Shown here: piece by piece, positions 23,441-28,605 of the stretch
Layout: every line of letters begins with the position of its first letter
Numbering within the stretch: position 1 is the first letter of the stretch
Virus record (IMG/VR): IMGVR_UViG_3300049479_000220
Coordinates: 1 to 33,933 of that record
Strand: one strand, 5' to 3'
Length of the DNA: 33,933 bases
Source of the DNA: a virus
Translations under genes and position numbers: made by a program
The notes under the pieces: generated by a model
The model's input: the letters and a program-made list of their open reading frames with translations, nothing else
Told to the model about the DNA's origin: nothing
Databases searched by the model: none

Positions 23441-23516
23441 GGGCTTGGTGCAAGTCGCTGATTTTGCAGGGCTTTTTCGGCAGGACCATGCCAAGTGGGA
23501 CCATAGGTGTGTAGTA

Positions 23517-23545
23517 TTGACAAGGGAGAAAAACTTCGATAAACT
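23517..23545 (+). promoter_or_regulatory. Strong rightward promoter P1
   Basis: TTGACA (23517-23522), exactly 17 bases, TAAACT (23540-23545). The -10 lies inside a 32-base palindrome. No gene follows; an intrinsic terminator lies about 190 bases downstream. Confidence 0.75.
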
Positions 23546-23566
23546 CAACGCGTTGAGTTTATCGAA
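23535..23566. promoter_or_regulatory. 32-base perfect palindromic operator over P1
   Basis: Arm TTCGATAAACTCAACG (23535-23550) followed at once by its exact complement. It covers the -10 and predicted start site, so a bound dimer would block P1. The core TAAACT...AGTTTA is shared with the operator at 24254-24278. Confidence 0.8.
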
Positions 23567-23753
23567 AAGTATGTGCGGGGCATATAATCAAAAAAATCTA
23601 TGATAAGTGCGAAATAATCAAGCCGGATTGTTTGTAAGTGCTTGATTTTGCAGGATTGTTACACAAATAATCAAATAATCTTGCTGAGCGGCGAGAGGGT
23701 GGGGCTGGCGTGTTCCACCACGCCCGCTAATTTTTAGCGGGCTAACTTTTTTT
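23552..23753 (+). ncRNA. Candidate small RNA from P1, about 200 nt
   Basis: Bounded by promoter P1 and the terminator ending at 23753. The longest ATG-initiated frames are 10 residues or fewer and have no SD, so a peptide product is unlikely. The transcript contains three ATAATCAA words and one copy of the 20-base repeat. Confidence 0.55.
23722..23753 (+). terminator. Intrinsic terminator of the P1 transcript
   Basis: GCCCGCTAA (23722-23730), loop TTT, TTAGCGGGC (23734-23742), then TAAC and seven T (23747-23753). A 9 bp stem with a strong U tract on the plus strand. Confidence 0.88.
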
Positions 23754-24060
23754 CGGGAAAACTCAATTTGGGGTAATTATTTTGATTATTAAGATTATTT
23801 ATATAATAATTAAGAAAGAAAGTAAGTAAGTCGTTGATTTCATTGGGCCCCTTGGGCGGACTTGCAAATTTTGTCATATTTTGAGGTGGGTTTCAGCCGG
23901 ATGTCATGGTCCAAAAAATATAGCATGTCATAAAAAATTTTGTCATAACCCCTTTGAAATCAACGACTTGCAAAAAAATCAAAATAATTTTTTTGCAGAT
24001 GACAACCGAATTTTCTAGTCCCGAAATATATAGCATGTCATAAAAAATTTCGTCATATTT
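23754..24060. other. AT-rich non-coding region with 30-base direct repeats
   Basis: No gene with an SD. It holds an A/T core (23761-23825) and a 30-base direct repeat, ATATAGCATGTC... ending GTCATA, at 23918-23947 and 24028-24057 with one mismatch, offset by exactly 110 bases. TTTTGTCATA also occurs near 23869. Together with the repeats on its left, this is the best origin candidate in the window. Confidence 0.6.
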
Positions 24061-24073
24061 CGCGAATTTGACG

Positions 24074-24091
24074 ATCTACGTGCACGTAGAT
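24074..24091. promoter_or_regulatory. 18-base perfect palindrome
   Basis: ATCTACGTG followed by its complement CACGTAGAT. It has no T tract and lies between the repeat region and promoter P2, so a protein-binding site is more likely than a terminator. Confidence 0.5.
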
Positions 24092-24232
24092 ACAGACATG
24101 TACGTACTAGGACGTAGCATAGTTTCTCGCCCGGGCAGGCGGATTTTCGCGCGCGTTGACGCGGATTTCGAGGCGGCGCGGCATACTGAGCGGCCAGCCT
24201 CCGGCACATGGTGTTGGGGCAGGTGGATTTGC

Positions 24233-24261
24233 TTGACAAAAATTTTTATGAAGTGTAAACT
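24233..24261 (+). promoter_or_regulatory. Strong rightward promoter P2
   Basis: TTGACA (24233-24238), 17 bases, TAAACT (24256-24261): the same -35, spacing and -10 as P1. Confidence 0.75.
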
Positions 24262-24278
24262 GACGTTGTCAGTTTACA
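24254..24278. promoter_or_regulatory. Palindromic operator over P2
   Basis: Arm TGTAAACTGAC, spacer GTT, and the exact complementary arm ending at 24278. It covers the -10 and start site. Its TAAACT/AGTTTA half sites match those of the P1 operator with a spacing that differs by one base. Confidence 0.8.
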
Positions 24279-24349
24279 TCGAATGCCAGTTTGCAGCGGC
24301 CACCCACCGCGAAATTTTGCGAGCGGCGAGCCCTCGACCGACTGACGTG

Positions 24350-24371
24350 AAAAAGCCCGCTGGGTGCGGGT
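24350..24371 (-). terminator. Secondary leftward terminator-like hairpin
   Basis: GCCCGC (24355-24360), loop, GCGGGT; on the minus strand followed by TTTTT (24354-24350). It lies behind the main terminator of the gene ending at 24471. Confidence 0.55.
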
Positions 24372-24388
24372 AGTTTGGGCGTTTTGGA

Positions 24389-24418
24389 TTTAAGCTGCAG
24401 CGCAGCTTAAACTTTTTG
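24389..24418 (+). terminator. Intrinsic terminator of the P2 transcript
   Basis: TTTAAGCTGC (24389-24398), loop AGC, GCAGCTTAAA (24402-24411), then CTTTTTG. A 10 bp stem with U tract on the plus strand only. Confidence 0.82.
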
Positions 24419-24442
24419 CCCCAGCTTGTCAAGCGGAAATGC

Positions 24443-24464
24443 AAAAGCCCGCCTTGTGGCGGGC
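24443..24464 (-). terminator. Intrinsic terminator after the 119-residue gene
   Basis: GCCCGCC (24447-24453), loop TTGT, GGCGGGC (24458-24464); on the minus strand followed by TTTT. It ends leftward transcription 7 bases past the stop at 24471, separating the right-hand small genes from the non-coding region. Confidence 0.85.
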
Positions 24465-24470
24465 AGACTT

Positions 24471-24830
24471 CTATTCTTTGGGCGGCACGACGGCCCATAT
24501 TGCTGGGCGCAAAGTCCATAACCGCTTCACTAGCGACACCTGACTACCAGCCGGCAACACCCTGTCTTCGATAACAACGTCGCTGGTAAGTGTAGTCCAG
24601 CGTGTGCGGGTCAGCCGTACGTTGCCATCCTCGTCGAGTTTGTGGGCGCCAGGCGCGACCGCGCCGGCAGGTATTGCTGCTCTGGTGTGCACCAGGTCTG
24701 CCACTGGTAGATCAGCTGGCAGGTAGTTGAATCCGTCGACCGTGCGAACTTCGACCAGTTCCTTGATGTATCTTGCTGTGGTCTGTAGCATGGTGCGCCC
24801 TGTTAGCTTGGCGCGGTCAATGAACTTCAT
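24471..24830 (-). CDS. Unknown protein, first-cluster gene
   Basis: 119 residues (MKFIDRAKLTGRTMLQTTARYIKELVEVRTVDGFNYL...), probably beta-rich in the second half (VRLTRTRWTTLTSDVVIEDRVLPAGSQVSLV). GGAG lies about 8 bases upstream; a GCCCCGCC/GGCGGGGC hairpin (24850-24869) lies just before the SD and may stabilise the message or shape translation. No family recognised. Confidence 0.65.
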   Translation of the reverse strand: MKFIDRAKLTGRTMLQTTARYIKELVEVRTVDGFNYLPADLPVADLVHTRAAIPAGAVAPGAHKLDEDGNVRLTRTRWTTLTSDVVIEDRVLPAGSQVSLVKRLWTLRPAIWAVVPPKE

Positions 24831-24877
24831 AATTAATACTCCAGGTTATGCCCCGCCTTGCGGCGGGGCTGTGTGGG

Positions 24878-25087
24878 TTACTTGTGCAGCGGAATACCAA
24901 TACCGTCGACATCCCACCGGAGCTCATCGGCTTCCGCGTTGTAGGTGCCGTTGTCGATGAGCCGAAGGATCGTCTTTGCCTTGGCCTTTTCCAGGCCAGT
25001 GCGGGTTTTTGCCGCAACGATTCCCTTGGCAGTCCAATCTCCACCCACAGGGTGGACACTCCATTCAGCGATTAAAATATGACGCAT
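24878..25087 (-). CDS. Small unknown protein
   Basis: 69 residues (MRHILIAEWSVHPVGGDWTAKGIVAAKTRTGLEKAKAKTILRLIDNGTYNAEADELRWDV...), a small alpha/beta protein. GGAG lies 8 bases before the ATG, behind a hairpin leader shared with the gene starting at 19490. No family recognised. Confidence 0.65.
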   Translation of the reverse strand: MRHILIAEWSVHPVGGDWTAKGIVAAKTRTGLEKAKAKTILRLIDNGTYNAEADELRWDVDGIGIPLHK

Positions 25088-25094
25088 ATCAAAA

Positions 25095-25125
25095 CTCCTT
25101 CATAACGGGCCATTGGCCCTTGGTT
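25095..25125 (-). promoter_or_regulatory. Hairpin leader element shared with 19497-19533
   Basis: CTCCTTCATAACGGG, a hairpin (GGGCC/GGCCC here; GGGCGGC/GCCGCCC at 19509-19527) and CCCTTGGTT occur in both leaders. On the minus strand each gives a hairpin followed by GTTATGAAGGAG and the gene start. Confidence 0.6.
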
Positions 25126-25129
25126 AAAT

Positions 25130-25155
25130 CCAGCAGGGTCGCAAGACCCTGCTGG
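25130..25155 (-). terminator. Hairpin after the 138-residue gene, probable terminator or attenuator
   Basis: An 11 bp stem, CCAGCAGGGTC with GACCCTGCTGG, around a 4-base loop. The downstream minus-strand tract is only ATTTAA, so termination may be partial and allow the next genes to be read. Confidence 0.55.
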
Positions 25156-25163
25156 GTACTGCC

Positions 25164-25580
25164 TTACTTAGGTGCTGCCGGCTTTGCCTTGGTTTTTTCC
25201 GCAGCAGGTGCTGCCGGCTTTTTCTTGGTCGGCAGTTTCCAGTCTACCCAGGCTTCCCCGATATACACCTTGGTCACCTTGGTCAAGTCGGCACCTTCGG
25301 GTTCGAGCACGTCGTCGCCGATTAGCACCCATTCGGTTCCAGCCGGCAAAGCCGTGTCGACTTTGGCCTTAGCCTTGAGGGGTTCAGGTTCCGGTGATAC
25401 CAGAAGCCAGAGCTCGAACTTAAGATCAGCGCCAGCGTGTTTCATGGTGGTCACAGACCAGACCTTCCCAGCGTTTTTTTCCTTGCCTTTGACTTCTCTG
25501 AGACTGGCCTCAAATCCCTTGGTGCCTGCAAAAGTGCTGATTTCGTTGATAAGGCCGGCTTGCAGTTGTTTCTTGTTCAT
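25164..25580 (-). CDS. Unknown protein with Lys/Ala/Pro tail, first gene of the leftward unit
   Basis: 138 residues. A compact alpha/beta body (MNKKQLQAGLINEISTFAGTKGFEASLREVKGKEKNAGKVWSVTTMKHAG...) and a disordered basic tail (KKKPAAPAAEKTKAKPAAPK). ATG 25580 is chosen because GGAG lies 8 bases upstream. It directly follows a strong promoter, so it is an immediate product of leftward transcription; a host-takeover role is possible but not shown. Confidence 0.7.
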   Translation of the reverse strand: MNKKQLQAGLINEISTFAGTKGFEASLREVKGKEKNAGKVWSVTTMKHAGADLKFELWLLVSPEPEPLKAKAKVDTALPAGTEWVLIGDDVLEPEGADLTKVTKVYIGEAWVDWKLPTKKKPAAPAAEKTKAKPAAPK

Positions 25581-25643
25581 AATATTACTCCTTAACACCC
25601 CTAGGGGCTTTGTTGCTGCAGCACCGTTGCTGCAGTGGTTCCC

Positions 25644-25671
25644 ATTCTACACCCTTTAGAGTACTTGTCAA
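25644..25671 (-). promoter_or_regulatory. Strong leftward sigma70 promoter PL
   Basis: On the minus strand TTGACA (25671-25666), 16 bases, TAGAAT (25649-25644). It drives the gene at 25580 and possibly more of the leftward cluster. Confidence 0.8.
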
Positions 25672-25676
25672 GTACT
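25660..25676. promoter_or_regulatory. 17-base palindromic operator over the PL -35
   Basis: AGTACTTG-T-CAAGTACT, perfect about a central base, containing the whole -35 element. A bound dimer would block polymerase. Confidence 0.7.
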
Positions 25677-25843
25677 ATCTGCACTTTTCTACACCCTATC
25701 ACCTACTCTTTTACACGCAATCAGCATACTTACGGGTGCAGGTACGCCTACGCGGGTGCCGGGGAGAGGGTGAAAGCCCCTGCCCTCCGGTGTAGAGGTA
25801 GCTGCGCAGCCGCGCAGAGCGTCGTTTTCTACGTCATGATTAA
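25677..25843. other. Intergenic region between divergent promoters, left part
   Basis: No gene seen. Contains CTACACCCT twice (near 25647 and 25690) and a GCGCAGC-rich short inverted segment near 25801. Separates PL from the 29-base repeats. Confidence 0.4.
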
Positions 25844-25959
25844 CATCTTAATCACCTACACCAGCAAGCTAACATCTTAATCACCTACACCAGCAAGCTA
25901 ACATCTTAATCACCTACACCAGCAAGCTAACATCTTAATCACCTACACCAGCAAGCTAA
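25844..25959. repeat. Four perfect 29-base tandem repeats
   Basis: Units start at 25844, 25873, 25902 and 25931, each CATCTTAATCACCTACACCA followed by GCAAGCTAA, with no spacer. A degenerate fifth part (TCAATCACCTA) follows, and GATTAACATCT flanks both ends. The array lies midway between divergent promoters. Confidence 0.95.
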
Positions 25960-26030
25960 CTCAATCACCTATATGATTAACATCTAAATCGCGCGAAGCC
26001 AAGCCAGCTAAAGCCAAACCAACTGAATCC

Positions 26031-26059
26031 TTGCAAAAATCCTCAGCCCGTGGTATACA
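26031..26059 (+). promoter_or_regulatory. Rightward promoter PR for the late cluster
   Basis: TTGCAA (26031-26036), 17 bases, TATACA (26054-26059). Expected start near 26066, giving a short leader before the ATG at 26088. Confidence 0.65.
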
Positions 26060-26087
26060 GGCGTGACTAAAACTAAATCTCACCATT

Positions 26088-26279
26088 ATGGAACCGGATC
26101 GCGTTTGTCTCAAGTGCAACACGTTGATGCCCGCAGGCTGTTTTGCCAGGGATCGCACACGTAAGGACGGTCGTCGCCCATATTGTAAAGCGTGCGCAGC
26201 GGATGCCCACACGGAGTGGCGCCGGCGCACCTCCAAGCCACGGCCACCCAAAGAGTTGGAGCCTGATTATGATGTATGA
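26088..26279 (+). CDS. Small zinc-finger protein (HNH/endonuclease VII-type Cys module)
   Basis: 63 residues. CLKCNTLMPAGCFARDRTRKDGRRPYCKACAAD has the CxxC...CxxC ribbon that precedes the catalytic part in many phage HNH and endonuclease VII proteins, but the catalytic part is absent here. It lies in front of terS, where HNH proteins often aid packaging. No clear SD precedes the ATG, so translation may use a short leader. Ends inside the terS start. Confidence 0.6.
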   Translation: MEPDRVCLKCNTLMPAGCFARDRTRKDGRRPYCKACAADAHTEWRRRTSKPRPPKELEPDYDV

Positions 26280-26955
26280 GACCCCATCTGATCTGTTGGC
26301 CGCCGCTGACCCCACACAGCCACCCGTACTGACCATAAACCCAGCGGCCATGGCCCCATATCCTGTGGGACTGAGCCTCGATATTGCGCTGGAGTCGGCC
26401 CCGCTCCTCAATATATTGGACAGCTATGGGCTCACCCAAGATGATTACAAAGTAATCACACAAAACCCCGCGTTTCAGCGTGAACTCGCAGACCACCGCG
26501 AGTCACTTAAGATCGAAGGCTGGTCGTTCCGCAAGAAAGCCCAGGCACAGGCCGAGGTGTACCTCGATCTGATCTTTGGTATGGTGAACTCCCCGCAGAC
26601 GCCGGCGAATATCAAGGCGGACCTCATCAAATCCACAGTAAAGTGGGCGGGAAATGATAACCCTATGCCAGTAATCACTCCGCAAGCGCAGCAGCAGAAC
26701 CTTGAGCAGCTCAGCCAACAGCTGAAAGACATGAGCGACGAAGAGCTTGAGTTGAAAGTACTACAGCTGGTGACTAAACAGACTGTGACAACGAACACAC
26801 TACCGGACGGTACGCGGCAGACGACCACCACGGTGACCAGCGGCGCCCAGATCGCCTCAACGCACACGCAAAAACCCCAGCCGCGCACGGTCCGCACACC
26901 TTTTGGTGAGGCAGTCATCGAGCATAACGCAAATACATACGACAATGACCTTTGA
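26269..26955 (+). CDS. terS: Terminase small subunit (probable)
   Basis: 228 residues. The N-terminal half holds helices suited to DNA recognition (SYGLTQDDYKVITQNPAFQRELADHRESLKIEGWSFRKKAQAQAEVYLDLIFGMV); residues 125-160 form a likely oligomerising helix (QQQNLEQLSQQLKDMSDEELELKVLQLV), and a Thr-rich tail follows. It lies directly in front of terL and overlaps it by 11 bases, the standard arrangement. GGAG lies 7 bases before ATG 26269. Assignment rests on position, size and helix pattern. Confidence 0.75.
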   Translation: MMYETPSDLLAAADPTQPPVLTINPAAMAPYPVGLSLDIALESAPLLNILDSYGLTQDDYKVITQNPAFQRELADHRESLKIEGWSFRKKAQAQAEVYLDLIFGMVNSPQTPANIKADLIKSTVKWAGNDNPMPVITPQAQQQNLEQLSQQLKDMSDEELELKVLQLVTKQTVTTNTLPDGTRQTTTTVTSGAQIASTHTQKPQPRTVRTPFGEAVIEHNANTYDNDL

Positions 26956-27826
26956 ATTAAACATTGATGACACCGCCCTAGCAAAATTACCGCAGCATGA
27001 GGCCGCTGTCATAAAAGAATACCTACGGCGTAGAGACATTGCACGTCGATCGGAGAGCTTTCTGGACTTTGTTCAGCAGGTAGCCCCTTGGTTTGTCTTC
27101 GACGAGGTGCACGTGCTGATTGCACGCCGGTTGGAAGCCTTAAAACGGGGAGAAATCGACCGGTTGATGGTGATGATCGCGCCCCGCGCTGGGAAGTCCC
27201 TCATGTGTTCCGAGCTGTTACCGGCCTGGTGGATGGGTCATAACCCCAAGGACAAGGTGTTGCACACCTCCTATGCTTCAAGTCTTGTGGAGAAGTTTGG
27301 GCGGAAGATACGTAACATGGTTGCCAGTCCAGATTACCAGCAGATGTTCCCCAAAACTAAGGTGGCGAAAGACTCGAAAGCCGCAGCGCAGTGGGCTACT
27401 ACCGAAGGGGGTGAGTATAACGCTGTGGGCGTAGGAGGAGGCGTTGCTGGGAAAGGCTTTATGCTCGGGCTGTGCGTGGCGCCTGATTCGACTGTCGTCA
27501 GTAAGCGTGGGGCGCTTCCCGCCGCCGAGGTTGATGTCGGTGACTATCTGCTCGGAGCGACAGGCTGGGGAAGGGTTACAAAAAAGTGCTTGACGACGCA
27601 CGAAAACCAGGTGACAATCAACAGCAGACTCACCTGCTCGTTGAATCATCCTGTCTGGGTGGTTGGACGCGGGTGGGTTGAAGCCTCCGAGTTGCAGCTC
27701 GGAGATCGAGTGGAAACCCAAACCATATGGAGCAAACTATGGATACTACTACCAAACCCGCCAAGCGTCCGACGCCTATTGTATACCCTTCGCAACTTCC
27801 TGAGCGCAAAAGTTGGGCGGCAATGA
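26945..27826 (+). CDS. terL: Large terminase N-terminal half fused to an N-intein
   Basis: 293 residues. Residues 1-176 are TerL ATPase sequence with Walker A APRAGKS (79-85) and end GKGFMLGL just before the Walker B acids. Residue 177 begins an N-intein: block A C177-VAPDSTVVS, then GDYLLG, and block B RLTCSLNHPVWVV with the conserved His (the usual TxxH Thr is Ser), ending in GDRVETQ. The frame stops at 27826 after a short non-conserved tail that overlaps the endonuclease gene. Alone it lacks the Walker B acids and nuclease domain and cannot be a working motor. It needs the partner at 28587-29789. Confidence 0.88.
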   Translation: MTFELNIDDTALAKLPQHEAAVIKEYLRRRDIARRSESFLDFVQQVAPWFVFDEVHVLIARRLEALKRGEIDRLMVMIAPRAGKSLMCSELLPAWWMGHNPKDKVLHTSYASSLVEKFGRKIRNMVASPDYQQMFPKTKVAKDSKAAAQWATTEGGEYNAVGVGGGVAGKGFMLGLCVAPDSTVVSKRGALPAAEVDVGDYLLGATGWGRVTKKCLTTHENQVTINSRLTCSLNHPVWVVGRGWVEASELQLGDRVETQTIWSKLWILLPNPPSVRRLLYTLRNFLSAKVGRQ

Positions 27827-28605
27827 TGAACCGCTGCTACAACCCAAACGCCAAGGATTACTTACACGGCATCAAAGTTGCTGAGCGCTGGCATGATTAC
27901 GAAAAGTTCATCGGGGACTTGGGGAAGCGACCGAGCCCACAACACACATTGCTCCGACAGGACGAGACTAAAGACTTTGAACCCGGTAATGTAATCTGGT
28001 GGGAGCGCCATGGTAAGACGAAGAGCCGTGTATACTCAATCTGGAAAGGCATACTTGCCCGCACAGGCAACCTCGGCAGTGTGGTGGCAGCAAAGCCATC
28101 TGTCCAAAAGAACTACTTGGGTAAAGGTATTTGGGTGTGTGACGAGTGGTTGACCTTCGACAATTTCTACCGCGACATGGGTGACCCACCTACTGACAAA
28201 CACAGCATCGACAGGATAGACGGCGATGACGGTTACTACCCGGAGAATTGCCGTTGGGCGACACCTAAAGAGCAGGCCAGAAACACAGCCTGGAACAGGA
28301 TGCTCACCTACAAAGGCGAGACGCGCTGTGTGTCGGAGTGGTGTGAAGTGCTTGGCTTGAACCAGGCTGTTGTTCGCAACCGTCTGCGGGCGAATCTTCC
28401 GATTGAAAAAGTGTTGTACGCGGGCAGTTTTTCTACGAATCGAGGGCGGCGTGTGCAGCGTCTTGATGTACACGGGGGCTCGGTAATATTCGACAGCGCC
28501 AAAGAGGCCGCAACTTCTACGGGGTTATCATATGCGGCTGTGTCTAAATGCCTAAGCGGCGGAAACGCCACATGTGGAGGGTATAGGTGGGATTACGTAG
28601 ACTGA
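27739..28605 (+). CDS. Free-standing HNH homing endonuclease between split-intein halves
   Basis: 288 residues, in a frame different from both terL parts. The functional module is WVCDEWLTFDNFYRDMGDPP, then KHSIDRIDGDDGYYPENCRWAT (154-175) and KEQARN, the HNH pattern of phage mobile endonucleases. Residues 22-97 repeat the same layout in degraded form (W-AAMMNRCYNP, GIKVAERWHDYEKFIGDLG, LLRQDETKDFEPGNVIWWE). A helical DNA-binding region (190-226) and a NUMOD1-like end (RRVQRLDVHGGSVIFDSAKEAA...GGYRWDYVD) follow. ATG 27739 is set by GGAG 6 bases upstream. It would cut intein-free terL and spread the whole cassette. Confidence 0.88.
   Translation: MDTTTKPAKRPTPIVYPSQLPERKSWAAMMNRCYNPNAKDYLHGIKVAERWHDYEKFIGDLGKRPSPQHTLLRQDETKDFEPGNVIWWERHGKTKSRVYSIWKGILARTGNLGSVVAAKPSVQKNYLGKGIWVCDEWLTFDNFYRDMGDPPTDKHSIDRIDGDDGYYPENCRWATPKEQARNTAWNRMLTYKGETRCVSEWCEVLGLNQAVVRNRLRANLPIEKVLYAGSFSTNRGRRVQRLDVHGGSVIFDSAKEAATSTGLSYAAVSKCLSGGNATCGGYRWDYVD

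Larger units (their letters stand above)
23451..23970. repeat. Dispersed 20-base repeat family, candidate iterons
   Basis: Four related elements share the pattern YAAGTCGYTGATTTYNNNGG: 23451-23470, 23635-23654 (GCT for CGC), 23827-23846, and inverted at 23951-23970. The third and fourth form a 15-base perfect inverted repeat (23828-23842 with 23955-23969). The word ATAATCAA recurs at 23584, 23614, 23667 and inverted at 23782. The DNA between is strongly AT-rich. This organisation resembles a replication origin, but could be a multi-site regulatory region. Confidence 0.6.
24267..24418 (+). ncRNA. Candidate small RNA from P2, about 150 nt
   Basis: Bounded by P2 and the terminator at 24389-24418. 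The only ATG frame is 20 residues (from 24282, MPVCSGHPPRNF...) and has no SD. The RNA includes a CCCGC/GCGGG stem region before the terminator. Confidence 0.5.

Noticed and set aside
23234-23603. Open frames on both strands of the non-coding region
   Set aside because: No SD, they run through promoter and palindrome elements, and their sequences look like random translation.
25844-25959. CRISPR-like array
   Set aside because: The 29-base units are contiguous with no variable spacers and no cas genes nearby.
23140-26087. tRNA genes
   Set aside because: No cloverleaf with a T-arm GTTCRA-type sequence and paired acceptor ends was seen in any gap.
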